Below are positions 54,201-61,688 of a stretch of DNA of 64,000 nucleotides, piece by piece; positions within the stretch are counted from its first letter, which is position 1, and every line of letters begins with the position of its first letter. The notes under the pieces are model-generated. The model was not told where the DNA came from and ran no database searches. It was given only the letters and a program-made list of their open reading frames with translations. The DNA is taken from assembly GCA_028289585.1 (NCBI GenBank), contig JANQPI010000026.1, forward strand, positions 124,001-188,000. Reading direction: 5' to 3'. This DNA comes from Candidatus Zixiibacteriota bacterium (GTDB lineage: Bacteria > Zixibacteria > MSB-5A5 > GN15 > FEB-12). The position numbers and the translations under genes are program-made.

Positions 54201-54671
54201 GGGAAGACGATGGCGTTCGCTACCCTCGAAGACTACTCCGGGACGACGGAGCTGCTGATTTTCTCGAAGGCATACGCGACCGGTCGAGATTTTGTCGCTG
54301 TCGACCGGCGGGTGTTGGTTACCGGGAGGGTCTCAACCCGCGAAGGTGAAGACGCCAAGATCGTGGTTTCAGAGGTCGTTGGCCTTGAGTCCCTTATGGA
54401 ACGGTACAATTGTCAGTTGGTGGTGAAAGTATCTGCCAATTGCCCCGACGATAGTATTGAGCAGGCACTCCTTTCGCTGGGCGAGCACCCGGGGCCAACG
54501 CCGGTCCTGATCGCCGCCCGAGAGAACGGGACCGAGGTGTTCATTCGGTCACGAAAGTACGCCGTGGCGCTCGATTTTGACCTGCTGACGCGACTCAAGG
54601 AGTTGCTGGGAGATGCCGGGGCGATTGTTCGGCCGCTATCGATGGCCAAATCGCCGGCCGGGCAGAACTAA
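51207..54671 (+). CDS. dnaE: DNA polymerase III subunit alpha (DnaE)
   Basis: A 1154-residue replicative polymerase catalytic subunit. N-terminal PHP domain (FVHLHTHSQYSLLDGA, ITDHGNMFG), the polymerase palm with catalytic Asp at about residues 402 and 404 (PDIDIDF), fingers with GRGSAAGSLVSYVLGI and DFLGLKTLTVIDDCLRMI, and C-terminal helix-hairpin-helix and OB domains (AFATLEDYSGTTELLIFSK). It is of the DnaE1 class by length and domain order. It lies alone with no other replication gene. Confidence 0.96.
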   Translation: MALADFVHLHTHSQYSLLDGACRIDQVVKLAKEHQMPAAAITDHGNMFGAIEFYKRATAEGIKPIIGVEAYVAGTSRLDKSPSTAHPDGGYHLLLLAENNDGYRNLIKLCSAAYLEGFYHRPRIDKELLKQHAGGLIATSACMNSEINSQLLSGRTDEAVNALREMVSLFGEGNFFLEIQHHGLDKDDMLIEKVLAVHKETGVPLVATNDCHYLQRHHAQAHDCLLCIQTGKLVSDTNRMKYTTEELYFKSPREMQERFHAYPEALSNTVAIAERCNVEIEMGKLLLPVFPIPESHNGPDAYLRHLCEEGLIARYGETTTELTDRLDYELGVIERMGYAGYFLIVRDFVAYARSENIPVGPGRGSAAGSLVSYVLGITNIDPMKFDLLFERFLNPERMSMPDIDIDFADSGRDKIIKYVIEKYGKDNVCQIITFGTMAARAVIRDVGRVLGMPYGEVDTIAKLVPATIGIRLEEAIEQVPELRQLAKDDQQVATLLEHSKTLEGLARHSSTHAAGVVIAPSKLTDYVPLSQVPGAEVTTQYDMKMVEEIGLLKMDFLGLKTLTVIDDCLRMIGQDFPNEKPIDIDRIPDDDPEVFALFARGDTIGVFQFESQGMRDYLRRLEPQRFTDLAVMNALYRPGPLDSGMIDEYIDRKKGKKQVTYLHPVLEEILAPTYGVIVFQEQVLKIANNLAGYSLGEADFLRKAMGKKIKSMMDEQREKFLTGADANHVDPETAKEIFEQIETFARYGFNKAHSVCYAWVAYQTAWLKAHYPSHFMAALLTSEMSDSKRVYVLLDECRRLGIKVLQPDVNSSQIDFSVEGENIRFGLQGVKNVGSGPASAIVSEQQDRSFTSLADLAARIEPRLLNKRTVEALVASGALDSLVDNRAQLTAGIEKALDFGHTVFSQQNSTDLFAAAGASLERVEPVLPEVPDWPTDERLNREKQMLGIYLTAHPLDRFREELPLFTTTNTASLGNLADGKEATVAGILTAVKTRVDKKGKTMAFATLEDYSGTTELLIFSKAYATGRDFVAVDRRVLVTGRVSTREGEDAKIVVSEVVGLESLMERYNCQLVVKVSANCPDDSIEQALLSLGEHPGPTPVLIAARENGTEVFIRSRKYAVALDFDLLTRLKELLGDAGAIVRPLSMAKSPAGQN

Positions 54672-54718
54672 CTGATTGGATTGAACCGGAGAGCCACAAG
54701 GCGGTACAAGGTCCCGAT

Positions 54719-55267
54719 ATGAAACGACCATACATCTTACGCATTGCTGCAGCTGGGTTGCTCGCCGCGGGGCTATTTGCGCCAGCCGATTCGCCGCGGG
54801 CTGACACGAAGCCACCGCCGGAACTCGAACCCAGGACGATCGATTCCTCAAAGATTACGTGGCTCAATGTAGAAGACGGAGTCCTCTATTCGAAGACAGA
54901 GGACAAACATGTCCTTCTCGATTTCACTGCCGTCTGGTGCGGATGGTGCAAGCGGATGGATCGGACAACTTTTGCGGATACCTCGGTAATCAGTTACGTG
55001 AATGACCACTTCATCCCAGTCAAAGTTTGGGGTGATACCGATTCGATCGTGACGATTGAGGGGTATCAGATTACCCAGCGTCAACTCGCCCGTCAGGAGT
55101 TTGGTGTCACCGGCTTCCCGGCCTTCTGGTTTCTTTCTCCCGACGGCTTGAAGATCGGTCCGCTCCGCGGCTATAAGGGTGTTGACGACTTCATGCGTGC
55201 CCTGACCTACATTCAGAATCGTGAGTATGACACCACCCGTGCCCCCCAGGAACCGGAGCAGCCCTAG
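54719..55267 (+). CDS. Exported thioredoxin-fold protein (CGWC)
   Basis: A 182-residue protein with a signal peptide (residues 1-28, RIAAAGLLAAGLFAPAD) and a thioredoxin fold with active-site motif WCGWC, Cys at about residues 74 and 77, followed by RQEFGVTGFPAFWFLSPDG with the cis-Pro loop. The CGWC pair and the thioredoxin_7-like layout suggest a periplasmic disulfide reductase or isomerase. Start: ATG 54719 after AAGG. It follows dnaE by 47 bases and precedes a second thioredoxin-like gene by 30 bases. Confidence 0.85.
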   Translation: MKRPYILRIAAAGLLAAGLFAPADSPRADTKPPPELEPRTIDSSKITWLNVEDGVLYSKTEDKHVLLDFTAVWCGWCKRMDRTTFADTSVISYVNDHFIPVKVWGDTDSIVTIEGYQITQRQLARQEFGVTGFPAFWFLSPDGLKIGPLRGYKGVDDFMRALTYIQNREYDTTRAPQEPEQP

Positions 55268-55297
55268 CGCTTCCGCCTCCCGGTGAAAGGACCTGAG

Positions 55298-55909
55298 ATG
55301 ACCCATCTTCCTGACAACCGCCACTCCTCCCGCAGTCGTGCACTACCGTTTAGCCGCGTCGTCTGGCCGGTCGCGGGTCTGTTGCTCGGCGCACTGCTCC
55401 TGGCGCTCGTATCCTGCTCGGGTGGTGGCGACGCTAATGCTTCGAATCAGAACCATGCCAACCAATCATCGGGAGGGGAACTCACCCTCGATCCGAGTGC
55501 GCCGACGTTTGCGGCGTTTGATACCCGCAACCAAGTTCGCCAGTCGACCGAATGGATTGGACGGCAGCCGGTCGTCATCAATTTCTGGGGGACGTGGTGT
55601 CCGCCGTGTCGCAAAGAGATTCCGTACCTGGTGCAGCTCTACGATGAGTTCAACGACTACGGTATCGAGATCGTCTCGATCGCGCTCAATGATCAGGTTG
55701 GTCGCGTCAATGATTACGTTGCGGCCAACAATATGAGCTGGATCCAGCTCATGGGTGATGAGGATGTTACCGGAGCATTTGGCGAAATCCGTGCGGTCCC
55801 AACGACGATCTTTCTCGATGCCACCGGTAAGGAAATCGAGCGGTTTCGAGGCCTCCGTGATTACAACACACTGAAGTCAGCCTTCGAGAAACTTGCCGCT
55901 TCGACCTGA
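55298..55909 (+). CDS. TlpA/ResA-like thioredoxin-fold lipoprotein
   Basis: A 203-residue lipoprotein. Lipobox LVSC places the acylated Cys at about residue 40. Residues about 70-200 form the TlpA domain, with the CPPC active site at about 101-104 (WGTWCPPCRKEIPYL) and AVPTTIFLDATGKE with the cis-Pro. Members reduce disulfides, for example in cytochrome c assembly. I chose ATG 55298 after AAAGGA rather than an upstream GTG. With the preceding gene it forms a tandem pair of periplasmic thiol proteins. A terminator follows. Confidence 0.9.
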   Translation: MTHLPDNRHSSRSRALPFSRVVWPVAGLLLGALLLALVSCSGGGDANASNQNHANQSSGGELTLDPSAPTFAAFDTRNQVRQSTEWIGRQPVVINFWGTWCPPCRKEIPYLVQLYDEFNDYGIEIVSIALNDQVGRVNDYVAANNMSWIQLMGDEDVTGAFGEIRAVPTTIFLDATGKEIERFRGLRDYNTLKSAFEKLAAST

Positions 55910-55937
55910 CCGTTTGTCCCCGCCTAGAGATTACGAC

Positions 55938-55975
55938 AACGCCGTTCCAGCGCTGACTGGGACGGCGTTACTTTT
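55938..55975 (+). terminator. Rho-independent terminator after the TlpA-like gene
   Basis: A 13-base stem AACGCCGTTCCAG / CTGGGACGGCGTT (one G-U pair) with loop CGCTGA, followed by ACTTTTT. It lies between the TlpA-like gene and the convergent lipoprotein gene. Confidence 0.85.
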
Positions 55976-55999
55976 TGTCGCTTGTGAGTGGGAGGGGAG

Positions 56000-57061
56000 T
56001 CAACCGCCCCCGGCTCGGCGTGCCGAATCGCGACGCTGCTTCAGTGCCTCAATCTGCTTTTCCTCATTCATTCGGAAAGACGCCAGTTCGTTTTCGAGAA
56101 GTCTTCGTTTGTCCTCGTCTTCGACCTCCATACGCGCCTTGATCGCCGTGATAACGTCGGGGTTGATTCGATGGATGCTATCAGGGCCCATCGGATACCA
56201 ATCGGGACCGTAGACGCCATCGAGCGCGCGTGTTGCGTTGTCTCGAATGATCGGAGAGGGGTGCAGCATTTGTGCAATGACCCACTCACGGATTTGGTCG
56301 CGAGCGCTCGTATCGGTATTGAAGGTCCCCTTGGTCCTTCCTCCGACCACTTCCAGTGAGTGCACGGCGGCCCGAACACCAAACGAATCGAGTGCAGGGT
56401 TGGTGACTTTGGGGAGTGCGTCGCGAATGTCCCCGGTCATGATCAGGTTGGTCAGTGCCAGCTGTCGGACATCCTCATGCTCGGCGGGGCTGGTGAAGAG
56501 ATCGGCATGGACCTGATTTGCAACTTCGGAGGCGACTCGCCACTGTCCCAGCGTTCGCAGCATCTGGACCTTGGCCGAGTACTCAGTCGAATCGACCTGT
56601 AACGCCAGCAGCATGGCGTCGATAACTTGCTGTTGATGCATTTCGTCGACCCGCTCCAGTTCGCGTGCTACGGCGGTAGCCATCGTTGGTGGCCAGATTA
56701 GTCCGGGGATTAGCCCTTCGATACCCTCTTCACTCTCGTGCGCCTTCATCTCGATCAACAGGCGATAGAGATTAATCCGGCCAATATCGCTACTCGCGTA
56801 GGCGGGATCTCCCTCAAGTGCTGAGAGAATTGCGGGAAAGACCCGGTCGCGCGGCCACAGGCGCAATGAATCGAGGTCGGCACTGCTCGTATCGACAGCC
56901 AGTCGGGCCAGCGATGCCGGGATGACTTCGGCGAAGTACTCCGGTGACCCCGGTTCGGGACCACGGCTACAGCCGGTCAACACAACCAACACGAAACATA
57001 GAATAAGGGTTGCAGCAGGTGCCGTGCGGTAGGGGAGAACAGTCATGAATGAAGTGTCCAT
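56000..57061 (-). CDS. Lipoprotein with helical (HEAT-like) repeats, unknown function
   Basis: A 353-residue lipoprotein. Lipobox VLTGC after a hydrophobic segment (APAATLILCFVLVV). The rest is mostly helical with repeats reminiscent of HEAT arrays, for example EDVRQLALTNLIMTGDIRDAL and PSPIIRDNATRALDGVYGP. No family is recognised. The first ATG (57061) lacks a Shine-Dalgarno and ATG 57046 is a possible start. Function unknown. Confidence 0.75.
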   Translation of the reverse strand: MDTSFMTVLPYRTAPAATLILCFVLVVLTGCSRGPEPGSPEYFAEVIPASLARLAVDTSSADLDSLRLWPRDRVFPAILSALEGDPAYASSDIGRINLYRLLIEMKAHESEEGIEGLIPGLIWPPTMATAVARELERVDEMHQQQVIDAMLLALQVDSTEYSAKVQMLRTLGQWRVASEVANQVHADLFTSPAEHEDVRQLALTNLIMTGDIRDALPKVTNPALDSFGVRAAVHSLEVVGGRTKGTFNTDTSARDQIREWVIAQMLHPSPIIRDNATRALDGVYGPDWYPMGPDSIHRINPDVITAIKARMEVEDEDKRRLLENELASFRMNEEKQIEALKQRRDSARRAGGG

Positions 57062-57178
57062 CGGCGATATGGAACGCAGCCCCGCTACCGGAATCGCGAA
57101 CCGTTGGTGGGGAGGTAACGCCAGCGGTCGGGTCGGTCAAGGTCGAAACGCAATGCTAACAGAATCTTTACACCCGTC

Positions 57179-57604
57179 TCAGGCGTCTTCGAACTGGTAC
57201 TTGGCGTAGTAGCGAACCGTGTCCCGGTACCGGTAGCCAAGGCGATCAGCCAGGTGCTGCGAAACGGCTCGGTCGTCCTCAATAAGCATCGCGATCACCA
57301 GTGCTCCACGGTCTTTCAACCAGTTTTCGGCGGCCTCGATAAGACGGCGGGCGATGCCCCGATCTTGCCACGATGGATCGACAGCGAGACGGTTGATCCA
57401 GCCTCGCCGGCCATCCCAGTGGGCCATCGCCACCCCCACAACCGTCCCCTGTTCCTGCCAGCCGAAAGCACTCACTGTGGTGAGCGCCACTTCGCTACGG
57501 AGTCGTTCGGGTTCGTCGCGTCCAGCGGGACGGTACGAAAGGTCGGCAGACCGCCAGACGCGGAGGAGGTCGTCGATCATGTTGGGGCCGAGCGTGACAA
57601 TCAT
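57179..57604 (-). CDS. GNAT-family N-acetyltransferase (third)
   Basis: A 141-residue acetyltransferase. Motif A: NRLAVDPSWQDRGIARRLIEAAENWL, motif B: DRAVSQHLADRLGYRYRDTVRYYAKY. Small single-domain member, with no extra domains. ATG 57604 has GAGG about 12 bases upstream. It is divergent from coaX across 77 bases. Substrate unknown. Confidence 0.85.
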   Translation of the reverse strand: MIVTLGPNMIDDLLRVWRSADLSYRPAGRDEPERLRSEVALTTVSAFGWQEQGTVVGVAMAHWDGRRGWINRLAVDPSWQDRGIARRLIEAAENWLKDRGALVIAMLIEDDRAVSQHLADRLGYRYRDTVRYYAKYQFEDA

Positions 57605-57646
57605 GCTGGGAACATCCTCTGCATTCGAGATGGCGGCAAGCCGTAT

Positions 57647-57675
57647 TTGGTCGCTACCCAGGAGCTACCTATATT
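57647..57675 (+). promoter_or_regulatory. Candidate leaderless promoter of coaX, TTGGTC-17-TATATT-6-ATG
   Basis: TTGGTC (57647-57652), a 17-base spacer, TATATT (57670-57675), then 6 bases to the coaX ATG at 57682. The GGAG at 57661-57664 is 17 bases before the start, too far for a Shine-Dalgarno. Confidence 0.5.
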
Positions 57676-57681
57676 CCCGTC

Positions 57682-58455
57682 ATGCTCCTGGCCTGTGACA
57701 TCGGCAATACCAACACCGTCTTCGGGGTCTTCGATGGCGATCGTCTGGTCGGCTCGTTTCGCTTCGCCACCCGGGCCGACCGAACGGCTGACGAATTGGG
57801 AATCTTCCTCCGTGATCTTGTGGAGCGCCTGCCCGATGCCGCCGGTCCTCTGGATCGGGCCGTTGTCAGCTCGGTTGTCCCTCGCCTAACCCCGGTAGCG
57901 TATAGCGCGGTGCAGAATATCTGCGCTACCGAACCGCTCCTGGTAACCAGCGACATGCCGTTGCCAATCGCTGTTGATGTTGACGAGCCGGAGGCAGTGG
58001 GCGCCGATCGGCTGTGCAATGCCGTCGCCGCGGCGGCGCTCTATGGCGGGGAGGTGATCGTCGTTGATTTCGGGACCGCCATCACGCTGGACATTATCGA
58101 CGCCCGTCCCGCGTACGTCGGCGGCGCGATCTTTCCCGGACCGGAAACGGCGCTGCGGGCGTTGACCCGCGATGCCGCCCAACTGCCGGCGGTGACAGTT
58201 GCGCCACCACAATCAATAGTTGGACGAACTACCGTCGGTGCGATGCAGGCGGGGCTCTTTTCCGGAACGCTCGGCGCAATCGATCATCTGATTGAGCAAT
58301 CGCTTGCTGAGCTCAACTGGACCAATCCGACGCTTGTTGCGACCGGCGGGTTGGGAGCGGCATTTGTCGGTCCGAGTCGCTATTTGTCAGCTCATAATCC
58401 GGACCTGACGCTCACTGGCCTGCGGTTAATCGCCGAGTTCGATGATGGCCAATAG
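57682..58455 (+). CDS. coaX: Type III pantothenate kinase
   Basis: A 257-residue kinase that phosphorylates pantothenate, the first step of coenzyme A synthesis. DIGNTNTVFGVF (nucleotide loop), AVGADRLCNAVAA, VDFGTAITLDII (metal and phosphate sites) and GGAIFPGPETALRAL are all family motifs. Length matches CoaX (about 255). The predicted promoter has its -10 6 bases before the ATG. No biotin ligase is adjacent, unlike in many genomes. Confidence 0.95.
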   Translation: MLLACDIGNTNTVFGVFDGDRLVGSFRFATRADRTADELGIFLRDLVERLPDAAGPLDRAVVSSVVPRLTPVAYSAVQNICATEPLLVTSDMPLPIAVDVDEPEAVGADRLCNAVAAAALYGGEVIVVDFGTAITLDIIDARPAYVGGAIFPGPETALRALTRDAAQLPAVTVAPPQSIVGRTTVGAMQAGLFSGTLGAIDHLIEQSLAELNWTNPTLVATGGLGAAFVGPSRYLSAHNPDLTLTGLRLIAEFDDGQ

Positions 58456-58520
58456 ATAATCGATCTCCCACTCATTAACGTGCTAAGGAAGATCGATCGC
58501 AACGCTATCGGTGCATCCGT

Positions 58521-58712
58521 TCAGTAACCAGGAATCCTGCGGCAGGACGGCGCAGGCCGGGTACCGATTATCAACAAATCCTCAATCATCAGCACCAGAT
58601 CAGTTAGCGTGACAACATAGTCACCACTGAAATCGGCCTCCGACGAACAACAGAGTGGCGTCAGAGTGATGAAGAGATAGTCGATGAGCGTGGAGCGGTC
58701 AGGAAGTCCGTG
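58521..58712 (-). pseudogene. Broken dockerin-like tail, remnant of a further paralog
   Basis: Immediately downstream (minus strand) of the first dockerin-like gene, a reading frame from about 58700 to the TGA at 58521-58523 contains GLPDRSTLIDYLFITLTPLCC and then LTDLVLMIEDLL, matching the tail motif of the three intact neighbours. At its head the reading NIDTD is in a different frame from GLPD, so a frameshift or small deletion has broken it. It lacks a signal peptide and start. It is likely a decayed copy. Confidence 0.65.
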
Positions 58713-59642
58713 TCAATATTGGAAATCCTCATAGATGCAGGAAACGATCAGCGAGCTACCCGAAAACAGATCACCGATAGCAAGCGCCAGATCGGAAATG
58801 GAGATGATTCCATCGCGGTTCCAGTCCGCCTTGCCGGGGCAGGGGAGGGGGGTGAACGTGATGAACAAATGGTCGATGAGGAAGCTGAGGTCCGGTAGCC
58901 CCGTACCACCGTCAGTATTCACATCGCCGACGAACCCGCGACAACAAGCCAGAGACCACGGTGCCTCAGACGACGTCGTATCGGGGAAGTAAATCAGGCC
59001 GTCTTTGGCCAGGTACGAGGAATCACCGTCGACTTCCGGCAGCAGCGTCAGTGCGATCTCGGCCGGACCCGGAGCAACTCGCTCGAACGACAGATAGAAG
59101 AACCGTTCCGACACGCCGACGGTTCGAAACGTGTCGATGCCAACCCGTTCTGTTTGTCCGAGATTATTCGATTCGACCACCTCAAACTGATCCGTATTGT
59201 CATGAAACCAGAGATTGAAACCGGTCGCCAGCGACGATTGAATTCCCGAGACCGAATCGAGATCGAGAGCTACCGAAACTCGATTAACGTGCTCAGCTAT
59301 GTCGACTACCACCTCAATGCGAAGCGGTGCACAGTCTGAACAGGGGGTAATGGCAAACGGTGCCAGGCTTGGACATATCACCGCTCCAGTGCCGTAGAGG
59401 AACGTGTTGTAGTACGTTGCCAGATCGCTCACCGTGATGCCGGCAAAGCCATCGATATCGGCATTGGCGGAGTCAAAGGTGCCGACACCCAGGTCCCGGC
59501 CGAAGAGAAACTCTTCGTACGCAAGTCGATCGCCATTCTCGATTACGCCATTACCATTGGCATCGCCGCAGACCTGGGCGCTTAGGGGTTGCGTCAAGGC
59601 CAGGAGCAGAGCCAGAGCTGAGTACTTGAAATGTGTGTGCAT
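58713..59642 (-). CDS. Secreted protein with N- and C-terminal dockerin-like segments (paralog 1)
   Basis: A 309-residue secreted protein with a signal peptide (YSALALLLALTQPLSAQ). Residues about 24-90 form a dockerin-like segment (CGDANGNGVIENGDRLAYEEF, ADIDGFAGITVSDLATYYN) with calcium-loop spacing D-x-N/D-x-D/N-G. A beta-sandwich-like middle domain follows. The C-terminus repeats the theme: GDVNTDGGTGLPDLSFLIDHLFITF, then a second segment (DWNRDGIISISDLALAIGDLF). Dockerins bind cohesins, but no cohesin is in the window; these segments may instead be lineage-specific surface-anchoring motifs. Start with GGGAG 7 bases upstream. It follows paralog 2 by 13 bases, so they share a transcript. 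Confidence 0.85.
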   Translation of the reverse strand: MHTHFKYSALALLLALTQPLSAQVCGDANGNGVIENGDRLAYEEFLFGRDLGVGTFDSANADIDGFAGITVSDLATYYNTFLYGTGAVICPSLAPFAITPCSDCAPLRIEVVVDIAEHVNRVSVALDLDSVSGIQSSLATGFNLWFHDNTDQFEVVESNNLGQTERVGIDTFRTVGVSERFFYLSFERVAPGPAEIALTLLPEVDGDSSYLAKDGLIYFPDTTSSEAPWSLACCRGFVGDVNTDGGTGLPDLSFLIDHLFITFTPLPCPGKADWNRDGIISISDLALAIGDLFSGSSLIVSCIYEDFQY

Positions 59643-59655
59643 GATTAGTCTCCCA

Positions 59656-60612
59656 TTACGGACACGGCGGTAATGGCGTGAAGCTGATGAACAGATTGTC
59701 TATTAATGAGGCTAGGTCGGGCAGGCCGGGTGCGTCCGAGTTCGCCAGACAGGTGGTCGTCGACGGACACCGCAGTGGCGCGAACGTGATGAACAGGTAG
59801 TCGATCAGTCGCGATAGATCCGGTAGACCGACACCCCCGTCGAGATTCACGTCACCACAATTCGTACAACACGCGGTCAAGTAATCGAGAGTTGTGAATA
59901 CAACTGACGGCACAACAAGATCACTCTCCGGCGGCGTAACGTACAATGGTTGCCCATTCACCGATGACACTGGCTGGACGATGAGGTCGGAGACGCCGGG
60001 AGCGACCCGAACATAATCGATAAGAATGACTTGCTCAAAGACGGGACCTATCGCTGGCAAAACCCCTGCCACTTGGATCGTATCGTGTCCGAAATCACGA
60101 GCAACGACATCGAGCGGCGTTGGAACCGGCGTTCCAGGGAAGTACTGTACCTGGGCAAACGCAAACTCCGGTGATGTTTCCAGAAGCGGGATGTTCACAC
60201 CGGCAAAGGGTAACGCCAACAAGTCTCGTCTTAACACGAGTTCGATTGACACGGTGTCGACACCGTCGGGAATGTCGGTCAATGCCAGGATTCGTAGGTC
60301 CGGTCCGGCGAACGCTCCAAACGATGGCGGACTTGATGGAAGGCAGTCATACGCCAACGTATCATCCCCCCAAATGTGATTCGCAACGATGGCGGCGTCG
60401 GCAAACGATATCCCGGTCACATCGTCCAGATCAGCAGCGCCCTCGTCGAAGATAGACGCCCCGACCGCCACCCCGAGCAACTCCTGGAAATAGGCGAGGT
60501 AGTCGAGCGTGTCGTTGACCGTTCCGGAACTGTCAACATCGCCGCAGATTCGAGCCGAACTCGATGGTGAAACGAGCAGCCCTGCTAACAGGACAAAAGC
60601 TACTGAGCGCAC
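59656..60612 (-). CDS. Secreted protein with dockerin-like segments (paralog 2)
   Basis: A 318-residue protein built like its neighbours: signal peptide (VRSVAFVLLAGLLVSPSSSA), N-terminal CGDVDSSGTVNDTLDYLAYF with D/N-rich loops, a middle domain with SIELVLRRDLLALPFAGVNI, and a C-terminal tail (CCTNCGDVNLDGGVGLPDL and LASLIDNLFISFTPLPPCP). I placed the start at ATG 60612 after AAGGAA; in-frame codons upstream overlap paralog 3. Its stop is 13 bases before paralog 1. The three genes are likely one operon. Confidence 0.82.
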   Translation of the reverse strand: MRSVAFVLLAGLLVSPSSSARICGDVDSSGTVNDTLDYLAYFQELLGVAVGASIFDEGAADLDDVTGISFADAAIVANHIWGDDTLAYDCLPSSPPSFGAFAGPDLRILALTDIPDGVDTVSIELVLRRDLLALPFAGVNIPLLETSPEFAFAQVQYFPGTPVPTPLDVVARDFGHDTIQVAGVLPAIGPVFEQVILIDYVRVAPGVSDLIVQPVSSVNGQPLYVTPPESDLVVPSVVFTTLDYLTACCTNCGDVNLDGGVGLPDLSRLIDYLFITFAPLRCPSTTTCLANSDAPGLPDLASLIDNLFISFTPLPPCP

Positions 60613-60632
60613 CATGATGCAAAGGTTCCTTC

Positions 60633-61688
60633 CTAGAACACACATGCGGGCAGGGGACTGAATGTTATGAAGAGGTGGTCGATCAGCGTCGAGAGGTCGC
60701 TGAGGCTGACACCCCCGTTGGCATCGACATCAGCCTCTTTCGGGCAAGCGAACTCGCCGGGCGCGATGAACAGGATGTTCACGAGCTTGGAGAGATCGGC
60801 CAGGTTGACCTCACCATCGGCGGAGTAGTCGACATTGCCTGTTGTGCCAACACAGCAGTAGTCGTTCTGCTCCAGATCAACGGTCACGGTGTGGGCCGTC
60901 CGAACGTCACCAACCTGCTCGTATGGTGACACCCAGGATCCGATCGCGACGTGCGGCGGGAGGTTATTGAACGAGGGCACTCCGGAGAACGTCACGCTGT
61001 CCGGACCGGGAGCGAGTCGCGAGAGACCAAGACGCATGAATATCGTTATCCCCTCCCGCGGACTTTCGCTGCGAACGATCGTACTGAGCACGGTCGTGTC
61101 GGACGATCCAATGCCCGAGTCGCCATAGAACGGTTGCGCCTCGGAGGCACCGAAGATTGAGGAGCGGATGGCGGTCAAACTCCAGATCGCCGTTGTGTCC
61201 CCACTCTCCCGAACGCCGCTTACGGTAGCGGGAATTGCCGGAATCGCTTCGCCCAGGGAACCCATCGTGTTGGCATTCCAGCCCGGACCAAGCTGTATGC
61301 GAACGGGGAGTTCTAGCTCCTGAATCGAATCGGGGATGTTCCCCACTCGGGGCAGCCATACCGTGTCTCCCGGCGATGGCTGCCAGCTAAAAGGAAAGAG
61401 CGTGTCCCCGGGAAGGAATGCACAGACGGGGAAACCATTGACCTCAAGAATGTGCACGAACAGGACAAGGAGGTCGGCATACGTCATGCCCTCGTACTTG
61501 TCCGGGTTGGCATCTGGATCGATTGTCGATTCCGGCAAAACCCCCAACAGCACGTCAGCTAAGGTCGTCAAGTCGGATGTGTTCGTTGTTCCATCACCGG
61601 TAATGTCCAGGCACTCTTCGCTGTGTGCGGAGGCTGTTCCGGTCACAAACACAACCGCCAGGACGGTCGCAGATAGGACACGTGTCAT
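60633..61688 (-). CDS. Secreted protein with dockerin-like segments (paralog 3)
   Basis: A 351-residue protein with signal peptide (RVLSATVLAVVFVTGTASA), N-terminal CLDITGDGTTNTSDLTTLADVLLG, a larger middle domain, and tail GNVDYSADGEVNLADLSKLVNILF followed by VDANGGVSLSDLSTLIDHLF. It is the longest of the three and first in the operon. Start: ATG 61688 with AAGGAG about 11 bases upstream. A 25-codon remnant ends in an ATGA overlap with this start. Middle domains of the three paralogs differ, while the tails are alike, which suggests shared targeting and different cargo. Confidence 0.83.
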   Translation of the reverse strand: MTRVLSATVLAVVFVTGTASAHSEECLDITGDGTTNTSDLTTLADVLLGVLPESTIDPDANPDKYEGMTYADLLVLFVHILEVNGFPVCAFLPGDTLFPFSWQPSPGDTVWLPRVGNIPDSIQELELPVRIQLGPGWNANTMGSLGEAIPAIPATVSGVRESGDTTAIWSLTAIRSSIFGASEAQPFYGDSGIGSSDTTVLSTIVRSESPREGITIFMRLGLSRLAPGPDSVTFSGVPSFNNLPPHVAIGSWVSPYEQVGDVRTAHTVTVDLEQNDYCCVGTTGNVDYSADGEVNLADLSKLVNILFIAPGEFACPKEADVDANGGVSLSDLSTLIDHLFITFSPLPACVF

